A stretch of 64,000 nt of DNA from Panonychus citri (lineage: Eukaryota > Arthropoda > Arachnida > Trombidiformes > Tetranychidae). The position numbers and the translations under genes are program-made. Below are positions 10,701 to 19,416 of this stretch, piece after piece (position 1 is the stretch's first letter; every line of letters begins with the position of its first letter). The stretch lies in the NCBI RefSeq assembly GCF_014898815.1, contig NW_026515495.1, forward strand, positions 620,001 through 684,000, read 5' to 3'. Below the pieces are notes generated by a model. That model searched no databases and was not told the DNA's origin. It saw only the letters and a program-made list of their open reading frames with translations.

Positions 10701-11911
10701 CAAGGACTAATGGACCTCCAAGGTTAGTTATTGATTATCGACCATTGAACTCGTTAATTGTGAGAAATGAATATCCAATGCCAAGAGTAGATGATTATGT
10801 CGAAGCTCTAAAGGGCTACGAATATTTTGCTCTCATTGACCTAAGTCAAGGTTATTATCAACTTGGCTTAGCCGAAAGTGAAAGACCAAAAACATCATTT
10901 GTCACCCCGGATGGAAAGTATCAATATACACGATTACCAATGGGATTGGCCGAAGCTCCAATGTATTTCCAAAAGTTAATCAACAAAGTAGTTGAACCAC
11001 TTCAATATAAAGGAGTTTTGGGTTATTTCGACGATCTACCAGCGATGGGAAGAACCTTTGACGAGTTCCTAAGGAACTTAAAATTTTTACTTGAACGATT
11101 AGAGACCTTTGGACTCAAAGCTCAGATAAGAAAATCAACCTTTGGTGTAAGAGAGTTGAAGTTTCTGGGACATATTGTATCAGGAACTGGGATAAAACCT
11201 AATCCAGCCAAAGTTCAAGCTCTAGTTGACATGCAATACCCAGTGAACATTAAAGGGTTGCAACGATTATTAGGATTAACCAATTTTTTCCAACGTTACA
11301 TTCCTAATTATGCGAAATTAGCATCACCTCTTTACCGATTGATTCGTAAAGACAGAAAATTTGAAATAACTCAAAGTGATTTAAAATTAATCGACGAGAT
11401 AAAATTGGCTCTGGTAAATGCGACAATGTTGGTCCACTTCGATCCAACTCGTAAGACTCAACTTGCAACCGATGCTTCCGATTTTGCCGTCGGAGGAATC
11501 CTCTCTCAATGGTATGAGAATCCAGACGCTAAACCTGATCCATTGACTCGTGAAGATCCTAAGGATCTTGGGTCATGGAGACCAGTGAGTTACTTTAGTA
11601 AAAAATTAACTAATTACCAACGTAATTATCCAATATCGGAAAAAGAATGTTTGGCAGTTGTTACAGGAGTAATTAAATTTCAACATTATCTCGAAGGGAT
11701 ACATTTCGAAGTTCTAACCGATCATGGAGCTTTATGTTCATTACCTAAAATTCAGTTCAAAAATTCAAGAATAAATCGATGGGCAATGTGGTTATCACAA
11801 TTCAATTATACTGTGAAACATACACCAGGAAAAATCATCCCGCTGATTGCATCTCCAGATCAAAAAAGTTCTGGGAACATCGACCTCAATCTGATCATGA
11901 GATTGAATTAG
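7733..11911 (+). CDS. gag-pol: Gag-protease-reverse transcriptase-RNase H polyprotein (element 1)
   Basis: The 1392-codon frame starts at 7733; Met at 7748 is an alternative. The N-terminal ~630 residues are Gag-like and end in a basic His/Gln/Asn-rich stretch. A CCHC zinc knuckle follows at about residue 635 (CX2CX4HX4C). The aspartic protease motif LDTGA is at about 710. The reverse transcriptase palm has FALIDLSQGYYQ and the active-site box YFDD at about 1098, an uncommon variant of YxDD. RNase H begins with TDASD near 1247, and a tether follows. The frame ends 75 bases after integrase coding has begun in another frame. The break lies at an A run near 11830-11836 (one base short), so integrase is either lost by mutation or reached by ribosomal slippage. 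Palindromic CTNAG insertions encode PKE/PKD-type triplets within this protein. Confidence 0.93.
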   Translation: MISNKMEILPKRNHQFNIELLKRYIHTNGMINEFFNIFTHETIEEKSLGFLMDVIETPDWIQLLRRNGFTENNIIHLSRLGVSRMSDLAIALKVIENHEDFNLFAIEKFSYLIEEVKDTLDVGLETNFNEQSSLSVNKQLAESNPSLDKLRVPELEVSDRQHVISDLTSDQRLCGSIGGPASESQQSLIVANNSFTIENRLSEFQYGRSLNYLPSLWDEPNNYHQVNRVQRKRATYTGNQEDAISKPRLRIYTVSETNSTSLTKTENSPLEIILSKLNTLDIMSQRLVDLHTRLSRVEQSSIGTASNLTVPKEQFKSDPKDLNGSEYNRKISHRLSIDVESPKEIPGQLNQYVPSEHNRSSRYEPNCEKMKVPHWINLKVPEKKTDPLTWLFLFEKALKPFGYSDVDKKGALQYHLPYEFNSMFTEVAEQHQGEPFEIWLYSLRELILQSSYTYSEAEKVRTMRWNREIEPNQFCDTLSAWYKANYKTISELEMVKIILRTHFDRPVISIMESQGPIGTMNELQKRLTRLYFDNKIRKEMNEQKSSTENKKRPHNLHPHPHQHQHQSNQRNDRDTEEKKVNYSHRRDNKRRDNQQKRNWIPRGQYFPKENGDEKPKQLALPAPKEQETPQSTKHCSYCESNTHNVTECWKLQRELATKSKVSNVNSLGIDNPEELFVKNVYRNNVEHPYLEIHVQNQDYYPKMTTFPILDTGANCTLISHRLVKLTNSYVFPSLAHASGLDGGIELVGQTYMTIKREGEREAYLIRCLVTAIDLPDDILVGTDVQRILGIGVIPHEGKFRFWSIGKEKLTDKCILFIRPCRADEIAKVETNMPISGDKKLLPQSSPDEPVQVLRTNMEVEFMNEEIQQSRQSKQLVSVIAEDNDENLPWEERFSKKINPDLPEDQKRQLLNLLMDHTKAFSVTKDDIGCLDPSLCPISIEIGDNALPRCKPYPASAAKRQLFKEVIGTALKQGIIEPSESPGGCPALIVPRTNGPPRLVIDYRPLNSLIVRNEYPMPRVDDYVEALKGYEYFALIDLSQGYYQLGLAESERPKTSFVTPDGKYQYTRLPMGLAEAPMYFQKLINKVVEPLQYKGVLGYFDDLPAMGRTFDEFLRNLKFLLERLETFGLKAQIRKSTFGVRELKFLGHIVSGTGIKPNPAKVQALVDMQYPVNIKGLQRLLGLTNFFQRYIPNYAKLASPLYRLIRKDRKFEITQSDLKLIDEIKLALVNATMLVHFDPTRKTQLATDASDFAVGGILSQWYENPDAKPDPLTREDPKDLGSWRPVSYFSKKLTNYQRNYPISEKECLAVVTGVIKFQHYLEGIHFEVLTDHGALCSLPKIQFKNSRINRWAMWLSQFNYTVKHTPGKIIPLIASPDQKSSGNIDLNLIMRLN
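11830..11836 (+). other. frame break between RNase H and integrase
   Basis: The upstream frame continues to a stop at 11909-11911, while family-typical tether and integrase sequence resumes in the next frame from the A run at about 11829-11833. A single-base homopolymer difference explains it. The local heptamer does not fit the classical XXXYYYZ slippery pattern in the incoming frame, so a simple indel is the more economical reading. Confidence 0.6.
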
Positions 11912-13410
11912 AAGAAGATGAAGAAAATATTCTTGATGAACGAATCAACTTACATGAACGAGTCTTGAAAATCATGGTAAGTGAAGATGATTTTAAGCAC
12001 TTTACCGATGATGAATTGAATCAATTACGAGTTAACTCTGTTAACCGAGTAAAATTCTGTCCAAATGAACAATTAGCTTCTCTAAGAGAAGCTCAACGAA
12101 AAGAAAATTGGATTCAACGAATAATTTATGTTCTCGAAACTAAATTACCAAAATGCGAATTCAAAAGAAACGATAAAAAATTTGTTTTGGTTAATAATCT
12201 ACTGTATAAACGAGTTAACAAAAGAAACAAAGTCCATAAATTGGTATTGACTGACGAACTTTTCGATCAAATTTTCGATCAAGTTCATAATTCCGAAGAA
12301 GGAGGACATTTTGGTCAATTCAAAACAATTGAAGCAATGGTAAAAAACTATTATCATCCTGAGCTAATCGAAAAAATCAAAAGAAACATTTCAAGATGTA
12401 AAATTTGCGAAACAACAAAAGTGAAGAAAAAGACTCACCTTAAAAAAGTTGGATTTACGATTCCAGATGCACCTATGGAGCATCTACAAATTGATTACCA
12501 AGGACCTTTCATTCAATCTGAAAAGGGAAACAGGTACATCATTGTGATAAGTGATGTCCTTTCGCGATTTAAATTTGCTAAAGCCGTACCTAATCAAGGT
12601 GTTGATCGACTAACTAAATGGTTAAAATCAATTTTTAATTGTCACGGATATCCTAAGGTTATCCAAACCGATCAAGGAAGAAATTTTATCTCAAAGGAGT
12701 TTGCTGAATTTCTACAAGAAAACCGAATTCAACATCGATTTGGAACTTCTTATCATCCTCAAAGTCAAGGGTTGGTGGAAAGAGACAATAGAACCTTAAA
12801 ACAACTAATTCAACGTTTCTTAGAAACGACAAAAAAATGGGATGAACAATTAGTCTCATTATTAATCGCGATGAATACAACAGTTAATAAGACAACGGGT
12901 CGAACCCCTTTCGAATTACTAAATGGACGAATTTTTCAATCTCCATTAAGAAATGAACTTTTAATTGATCATCAAACAATTAACATAAATGAAGCTATTA
13001 AGGAAGTTAAAGAAAAATTGACTAAAGTAGCTGAAAAAAGAGAAAATGATCCAACAAATGATAATTTTAAATCGTTAATGATTGGAGAGGTTGTAATGGT
13101 AACTGGCTATCCACCTGATCTAAGTAAAGGTAAAAAATTGTCCACTGGAATACAAGGACCTTTCGTCATAATCAAAGTTCATGGAGCCTCAGTAACGGTT
13201 GTGCCGTTAAAAGTCGGAAAAACTCTGGTCGTCAACGGTGATCGAATCCAAGAATACAACGGACCACTTTCTCCAAGAGAAATCGAAAGAAAATCTGAAA
13301 TTCTGTCCAATCCCGATGATTACATTGGAATGATTGAAAATCTTAAACGATCTTATCCTTTGGATAAGCAATTGGATGAGAAAAAAGAAGAAAATCGAAA
13401 CAAAGTCTGA
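11834..13410 (+). CDS. integrase (element 1), separate frame
   Basis: The open frame spans 11779-13410; homology to pol proper begins at about 11834. It contains an HHCC zinc-binding module (HFGQFKT, then CKICETT), followed by the D,D(35)E catalytic core: Asp at 12493 (LQIDYQGP), Asp at 12670 (IQTDQG) and Glu at 12778 (GLVERDN). The first-to-second Asp spacing is 59 codons. The C-terminal part resembles the GPF/Y-type domain of gypsy integrases (GIQGPFVI). It joins target DNA during insertion of the reverse-transcribed copy. The catalytic residues are intact, so only the upstream frame break impairs expression. Confidence 0.9.
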
Positions 13411-14785
13411 TGAATTTAAAGTTCATTTCATGAAATTTTCTCCTAAGGAGAATCAAGGAGAGAAAGTTAAACAAAGTTCTGATTCTGATTCATCTCGCCA
13501 ACCAGAAACTTCACCAAAAGTTTCTTCTGCGTTTAATCGAACGATGAATATCCAGACATCGATTAAATCATCATCATTCATCGATGGAATCCCTAAAAAT
13601 TTGGGACTACAACGACCATCATTAAAAAGAAAAATGAACTTTAGGACAATCGGTGGATTCAATCGCTCAGTAATAAAATTAATTCCTGGTAAATTGTTAA
13701 ACATTGGAGTAACAATTACATCAGAACCTCGAGATTCACAAACTAAAAGCATATTGATAAACTTGCAAAAGAGACAAAAGAAAATTCAACTTCTTAGAAG
13801 CTTCAAACTTGAACAAATGAAATTAAGTAACAAAATTTTTCAATCGATGAAAATGATGAATCGACTAGAGCGACATCAACAGTTGATTAATTTATTCCTA
13901 AGGAATAAAAATTTATCTCCTAAGAAGATAAAAGTTTTCTCAAATTCTTCTAAGAAGAATCGAACTCACAATCGACGATATTTTCGAATCATTGGAATTA
14001 TTCTCATGTCATCATTTGGAACAATCACAAAATCCCAAATGTCCGGACGTAAATCTTCGACTGTAGTTCGAGATAAAAATGTTCTCGTGCGTCGACCACA
14101 AGGCTCGATAAGTAAGAGATTAATTATGACCAATGGAGACAAACGACTAATATCAAAAGTCATTACATGTGAATCATTATTCGTATATTCACAAGCAACA
14201 ACATCAGCAATTGAGAGAAACTTAAACTTCATGATGATATATTTAACTAATCAGTTCGTTAGGAGCTTGAAGAGCCAAATGAACATTGAAAATTTTGTAC
14301 TTAACATTAAGTTTCGACGGCAGCACCAGCGACAATCGACAATTAGATTTTTTATCTCAAGAAATAAATCTAACTCTAAGATTAGATTAATCGAATCTTC
14401 TAAGAAGATTCCAACTCGACTCAGTCTTCCTAAGAAAGAGACGATCATTCAATATAATCTAATTGATCTAATTGATCTGATTTTCCAATCAACACCAATT
14501 AGCACTTCGAAGTTCCAAATTACCGCTGGTCGAGTTCTAACATTAACGACATCATGGGAAAGAAAAATATTTTACGATCACCGAAATCGTTTACAAGAGT
14601 TAAAACGAGTAAAATATTATCCTCTAAATCTGAGCAATCAGATGAAATTAATTGTCGTCCATCATCAATCTCAAAGAGATTTACGATATTGTCAAAAGAT
14701 GAAAACTTTAAGATCATTTTTGGACTTGGAACAATTTACTTATTCCTTAGGAATAAATGTCGATTATTATCCCTCTTTCTCTTAG
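13334..14785 (+). CDS. overlapping basic ORF downstream of integrase (element 1), unknown
   Basis: A 483-codon frame overlaps the integrase end by 77 bases and the next long frame by 232 bases. The product is very rich in Lys, Arg, Ser and Ile with no recognisable domain, signal peptide or glycoprotein features, so it is not an obvious envelope. CTNAG palindromes at 13438, 13891, 13944, 14393, 14740 and 14776 are written through it as PKE, LRN, SKK and SLG triplets. The open frame may be real, or may be maintained by the nucleotide pattern. It is not certain that it is translated. Confidence 0.35.
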   Translation: MKILNDLILWISNWMRKKKKIETKSDEFKVHFMKFSPKENQGEKVKQSSDSDSSRQPETSPKVSSAFNRTMNIQTSIKSSSFIDGIPKNLGLQRPSLKRKMNFRTIGGFNRSVIKLIPGKLLNIGVTITSEPRDSQTKSILINLQKRQKKIQLLRSFKLEQMKLSNKIFQSMKMMNRLERHQQLINLFLRNKNLSPKKIKVFSNSSKKNRTHNRRYFRIIGIILMSSFGTITKSQMSGRKSSTVVRDKNVLVRRPQGSISKRLIMTNGDKRLISKVITCESLFVYSQATTSAIERNLNFMMIYLTNQFVRSLKSQMNIENFVLNIKFRRQHQRQSTIRFFISRNKSNSKIRLIESSKKIPTRLSLPKKETIIQYNLIDLIDLIFQSTPISTSKFQITAGRVLTLTTSWERKIFYDHRNRLQELKRVKYYPLNLSNQMKLIVVHHQSQRDLRYCQKMKTLRSFLDLEQFTYSLGINVDYYPSFS

Positions 14786-16302
14786 AGAAAAGACAATCAA
14801 AAGAATCCAAGAAAACGGTTAACTTTAAAATTAATCACGAAAGTTTAATCAAACTTTTTAATCGGTTGATTAAAACCGTTAATCATCAACTGAATTTGTT
14901 TTCTTCTAAGAAGAAAAGGATAATGATTTTAATCGTGAGAAAATTATCCCCATCAAAGATGAAGAAAGAGATGATAAATTATCATCTTGATAAAAACAAA
15001 ATTGTTGCCAATAATAACAAATCATCATTATCCTTAAACTTTGGTATATTGACCGTTGGAATTTTCTTCTTAGAAGAAAAGAAAAGAAGAGAATATTCTA
15101 TTGATGCTCAATACAAAGGATATCATAACAAAAGAGATGAAGATAAATTTCTTAGAAATTTACTAACTGGCTTTAAGAAGCGACTAAGAGTCGCCAACAA
15201 AAACAATAAATCACCATCTTGGTTGGGTGGAGATTTAGGGCCTAAGCAACAGTTAACTGGTCATGTGAATACATTGATTTGGTTACATTTGACCTTCTCG
15301 TTTGAATCATATTATCAATTTGCTTTAAAACTATTAGTTGTAATTTTAACTTTGGTTAATCTAATTGTTAATTCTTGTTTTAATCATCATCAGATTATTA
15401 ATTTGACTATTTTTAAGCTTGATTTTCTTAGAAAATCAAAAGTGATAAAATTATCAACTCAGAAATCTAAGATTTCTATTCAAGTCTCGTTCCAAACGCA
15501 ACACAATTTTCTAAGAAAATTGATTCAATTTAATTATCAATCAATTGATTTGATTCTCATCAAATATATTCTAAGAATATATCACCAAATTGTTCCTATT
15601 CATTTCCTTAGGAAATTGAATCTCAACTCTGTTGATTTGTTTGATTCTCTTAGAGAATCAATTGAACTTTTATTAATTTCACCAAGTGAATCAACTAAAA
15701 ATAACTCATCAAATATTCATGATTTAACATCTAATTGTTATTCAAGTTCAAATGAATTACTGAAAACAATCAACAATCGTAACCATTTCCTTAGGAAATT
15801 GAACTTGTGTTCATCTAAATTAACTAATTCTCTTAGAGAATTAATTGGATTACTATTAATCATTCTGACTAGAACAATTGGAATTAAATTGTCTCATATT
15901 CATCATCATCGTTATTACCAGAGAAAAGTTAATATCACCCAAGTGAAACTTGTTGAATATTTTCTTAGAAAATATCAATTGAATTGCCTGAAAATTAATC
16001 ATCAAATCCATGATTTTCTTAGAAAATCAAGTGAACAAAAATTAATCACAAACAACTCAAACAAACAATCAAATATTCAACTTTATCTCGACCAAAATAA
16101 TTACCTTGGAATTTTCAATATCGACAATCTTTCGATAAGTATTACCAATTTACCTTTTAACAATCAATTTAAAAGCAAATTAATCGAAACAATTAGCCAA
16201 CTTAATCAGTATCTAAGATACTTTCAATTGATTTTCAATCAAATTATTAAGTTAAATCATCTACTTAATCAGTCGATTCAATACAAAATCTCAACAATCA
16301 AA
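14554..16302 (+). other. palindrome-rich open region upstream of ORF3 (element 1)
   Basis: The frame that becomes ORF3 is open from 14554, giving 583 codons before the likely ORF3 start. The inferred peptide is Asn/Ile/Leu/Ser-rich, with recurrent FLRK, SLRE and FLRN tetrapeptides. These are just the readings of TTTCTTAGAAA, TCTCTTAGAGA and TTCCTAAGGAA palindromes. The region has the highest density of them: 17 perfect ones between 14776 and 16222. It could be an N-terminal extension of ORF3, an RNA-structured leader, or both. Confidence 0.5.
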
Positions 16303-19300
16303 ATGTCATACATTAACGAATATAATATTCATCGTGATAATCAAAATATAATGATGAGAATCTTCTTGGAAAAAGCTAACCACCGTAATTGGCCACATGA
16401 AGCAATAGAATTTATTAAAGTTCGAGCTGCGAAATGGGGTTTTACACATACTGAAGTTTCATCGATTCTCTTAGAGAATCCAAAGAAATTGATCTGTGGA
16501 TGGTGCGATCATATTGTCATCATTCCTAAGGAATGTTTATCATGTGGAACATTCTATTGTAGCGGTTGCTTTCAGTTATTACACGATATGAGATTCCCAA
16601 CTCAAGATTATCCTGACAATTTTTCGATGAACCAATTTTATTGCAACAACAAAAAGTGTAACGAGTCGCTCAAAGGTTATATAGGTGCAGTTCGAGATGA
16701 TGACTTTTCAGAACGTTATTACAAGGGCTATGGTAAATGTCCTAAGAACAGTTGCCACAGCTATTTTCGATTAATTGATTACGAGGGTCACGTGAGAAGT
16801 TGTGATAAAGGTTATTATGCTAAGGAGATTAGCTACGCCCTCAAAGAGATTGATGAAAATGAATTTCCAATTAAGGCTTCGCTCGCCCCCAATAAAACAA
16901 CTCGATTGGCCGAAATTGAAAAGTTTTATCTTAACTTCAAATTAGACTCCACCCTTACTAATAATGAAATTGTCATAATTAGTCTTAATCAACCAACCTC
17001 CAAGGGGCGGGAATCTGACCAGAAGGGAGAAAATTATGTAACACAAAAGGTTGATAATTACATCGATACGCATCGAGAGTTTTTCCCTCCAGCTCCCTCA
17101 CCAAGTGAGCCAAAAAGTACCGTTAAAAGAAGCTGCTCATCAGAAATTAAATCATATTCAACAATTCCGACATTTGCTGATGTTAAACGAGCTGCAAGTC
17201 TTTTCTCCACCCCTGATAATCATCAAGCTACTGAGTTAATTAGAAGTTCTAAGGACTCTAATAATATTAATCTTGCTAAGAGAGATAGTGAAGAGATAAA
17301 ATCAAATTCAATTAACTCTTCTTCCATTTCTCCTAAGGAGAAACGAATTAAAAAATCAATTAATCTAATTGATATTAACTCCACTTGTAAGTGTGAATCA
17401 ATAATCCAATATTTCTATCAACAAGCAGGGAAAAATTTCATAGAAATTAACTCCCAGTCCAAAGAAGTAAAAGAAAAATCAACATTCAAAATTCCATCGG
17501 TAATCTCCGAAACTTCTAAACGAATGGCTGAAAATTGGAAAGTCGATTGGCCTGAAGAATCCAGAAAAAGAAGAGGATCGACATCATCATCGTCATCAAC
17601 TAAATCATTTACCTCATCAATCTCAACCGCATCAACTAACAATCCTCTTCATAAACCATACAATGAATCTCCTAAGGAGATTTACCATTTTCTTAAAATC
17701 AGTAATCAAGGGTATGAATACTACATCGATAAACTTTGGCAAGAATTCACCAGTAAAAGAGAAGAAAATGAAATCAACTGGGAGGTCGAAAATAAATTAT
17801 CCCTCCTCGATAATGAGCGTCGATTAAATTGGAATTATGGTCGTGAGCCTGATTATCCACCAATACCAAGAGATTGGAAGAAAATTGCTCGTCGAAATCG
17901 ATGGAGATTTAAGCAAGCAGCTTATCGATTCCACCACTTAAGACCAACCGCACCCAAGGTGCGAATTCAACCCCAATACCTTGAACAATTCCACAAGGGA
18001 CAAAAATACTCCAAACCTCGAAGAGTAATTGCCATCGCGTTAACTAATATCAGTGTAATGAGTCAAAAATATCCCAAGGGAAGACCAGTTGCCGCTCATG
18101 TCGTAATTGTCGACCAATCATTAAAAATCGTATACGAAGCTTTGGTTCAGTATACCAACAGAGAGAAAATCAGATCCTTAGGAACTGAAATAAATAGTTT
18201 ATCATTGGGAATCCTTAACTATGCTCGACAAATGGAAAATGTTCGAAAAGACGTTTATAAGTGGTTCACCTGGGCTGATATTATCGTAGGTTCAGGATTG
18301 ATCAATCATTGTAATGCTCTCCTTTATGATGATAATGATGTAGCTAGAATTTCTAAGAAATTCAGGGAATTGACCTATTATTATTCACCCTTGGAAGAGA
18401 CTGGAATTAATCTCAATCTAGTCGCTTATTTACGATTTAATGCATTACTCACCACCCGTAAATATCGTCCATCTCGACATGCCGAATGTTCAATGATTCT
18501 ATACATGATGGAAGCGGAAGCAATTGAAGAAAATTGTACACCAAAAGAAACCAAAAAAGGAGATATTATGTATTGGCCAGTTCATCAACAGGTTTTCAAC
18601 AAAATCGCCAAATTGATTGAAGAGAATCATAAATGGCCAGCTCAATTACTCCAAAAAATTGTCCCGGTACTCGATGGAGTAAAAGGAATAACTCAAAAAA
18701 TCCCAGTAACCATCAAATCGGCTGGAAAGATCGAATTTAATTTCGAAGACGATTTTAGTGCATGCGCCGATTTCAGAATGGATAACTTTGATACCTTCGA
18801 ACTTGGACCTGAACAGTTAGAAGATCCAATTCTAACTCAACCACCAAAAGAACCTCAAGAATCTTCAGATGTTGGAGATTATAATTTTACGGAAGAAGAA
18901 GATCTTGAAATGGCCGTTCGATATAAGGTTACCTCACCAGAAAGAAAAGAGAAAAAAGAAGAACCAAAACAATATGAAAAAGGTAACCAATCTTCTAAGA
19001 AGAAGGAGTTACTCGATCGATTAAGAGTTGAAAATATTCCAGATGGTTCAAAATATATTTCAAATTTCATCAAAGCTTGTCTTGAATTATCACACGAGAT
19101 AGAACAAGAAGAAATGAATGCCTCCACCTCAGGTCAGAGAACGGAACCCGCTGAGGAAATAAAAGAAGGATCAGAAGGAAGTTCCATTGGAAGTGGTCAA
19201 TTCTCAGGACTCAGTCCATTATTGGTCGAAACATTAGTGGATCAAATGAACAATCCGGATGAGTTTTGGAACTTGGCAATAAGTGATATTACCACAGAAC

Positions 19301-19353
19301 CGGAAATCAATCAACAAGGAAAGCCAATGGAGGAAACCAAAGATCAGGATTAG
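16303..19353 (+). CDS. ORF3: RING/TRAF-like zinc finger plus degenerate REXO-like exonuclease domain (element 1)
   Basis: This start was chosen because the recognisable protein begins here (MSYINEYN); the frame is open upstream to 14554. From Met16303 the product is 1016 residues. A Cys-rich module starts near residue 65: CGWC, then ECLSCGTFYCSGC, then CNNKKC, CPKNSC and HVRSC, in the arrangement of a RING finger followed by TRAF-type fingers. A Ser/Lys-rich linker follows. At about residues 575-740 lies a domain shaped like DEDD-family RNA exonucleases (REXO/ISG20): VIAIALTN, AHVVIVDQSLKIVYEALV, DIIVGSGLINHCNALL and SRHAECSMILYMMEAE. The positions that are normally catalytic Asp/Glu read as Leu/Asn/Cys. 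An acidic C-terminal tail ends just before the polypurine tract. Element 2 has the same two modules. The function is unknown; binding RNA or host proteins rather than cleavage is an inference. Confidence 0.75.
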   Translation: MSYINEYNIHRDNQNIMMRIFLEKANHRNWPHEAIEFIKVRAAKWGFTHTEVSSILLENPKKLICGWCDHIVIIPKECLSCGTFYCSGCFQLLHDMRFPTQDYPDNFSMNQFYCNNKKCNESLKGYIGAVRDDDFSERYYKGYGKCPKNSCHSYFRLIDYEGHVRSCDKGYYAKEISYALKEIDENEFPIKASLAPNKTTRLAEIEKFYLNFKLDSTLTNNEIVIISLNQPTSKGRESDQKGENYVTQKVDNYIDTHREFFPPAPSPSEPKSTVKRSCSSEIKSYSTIPTFADVKRAASLFSTPDNHQATELIRSSKDSNNINLAKRDSEEIKSNSINSSSISPKEKRIKKSINLIDINSTCKCESIIQYFYQQAGKNFIEINSQSKEVKEKSTFKIPSVISETSKRMAENWKVDWPEESRKRRGSTSSSSSTKSFTSSISTASTNNPLHKPYNESPKEIYHFLKISNQGYEYYIDKLWQEFTSKREENEINWEVENKLSLLDNERRLNWNYGREPDYPPIPRDWKKIARRNRWRFKQAAYRFHHLRPTAPKVRIQPQYLEQFHKGQKYSKPRRVIAIALTNISVMSQKYPKGRPVAAHVVIVDQSLKIVYEALVQYTNREKIRSLGTEINSLSLGILNYARQMENVRKDVYKWFTWADIIVGSGLINHCNALLYDDNDVARISKKFRELTYYYSPLEETGINLNLVAYLRFNALLTTRKYRPSRHAECSMILYMMEAEAIEENCTPKETKKGDIMYWPVHQQVFNKIAKLIEENHKWPAQLLQKIVPVLDGVKGITQKIPVTIKSAGKIEFNFEDDFSACADFRMDNFDTFELGPEQLEDPILTQPPKEPQESSDVGDYNFTEEEDLEMAVRYKVTSPERKEKKEEPKQYEKGNQSSKKKELLDRLRVENIPDGSKYISNFIKACLELSHEIEQEEMNASTSGQRTEPAEEIKEGSEGSSIGSGQFSGLSPLLVETLVDQMNNPDEFWNLAISDITTEPEINQQGKPMEETKDQD

Positions 19354-19404
19354 ATAATAACGATTGAAACCCTGAGTCTCATTTACTTTGACTGTGTCCA
19401 GTTT

Positions 19405-19416
19405 GAGAGGGGGAAA
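19405..19416 (+). other. polypurine tract of element 1
   Basis: GAGAGGGGGAAA lies immediately before the TGTGG of the 3' LTR, the expected plus-strand DNA primer. Confidence 0.85.

Larger units (their letters stand above)
7868..19003. repeat. family of CTNAG-centred perfect micro-palindromes
   Basis: Thirty-seven perfect odd-length palindromes (13-21 bp) with centre CT-A/T-AG lie inside the element, plus three in each LTR. Examples are TCAGATCCTAAGGATCTGA (8681-8699), AGCTTCTCTAAGAGAAGCT (12075-12093), TTTATTCCTAAGGAATAAA (13891-13909), TTTTCTTCTTAGAAGAAAA (15062-15080) and CAATTTTCTAAGAAAATTG (15504-15522). Other starts: 7868, 8659, 8750, 9546, 9723, 10407, 11064, 11553, 12814, 13438, 13944, 14393, 14740, 14776, 14899, 15144, 15419, 15461, 15564, 15602, 15641, 15785, 15825, 15957, 16011, 16208, 16464, 16521, 17327, 17666, 18347 and 18991. 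Several imperfect ones also occur (for example 9702-9718, with one T:G pair). Arms differ in sequence but always pair. See findings. Confidence 0.9.

Noticed and set aside
12646..12663. Additional CTNAG palindrome at GGATATCCTAAGGTTATCC
   Set aside because: Arms mismatch at a position next to the core; not counted among the perfect set.
13334..14785. Envelope gene in element 1
   Set aside because: No signal peptide, transmembrane segment or Cys-rich ectodomain; the product is basic and low in complexity.
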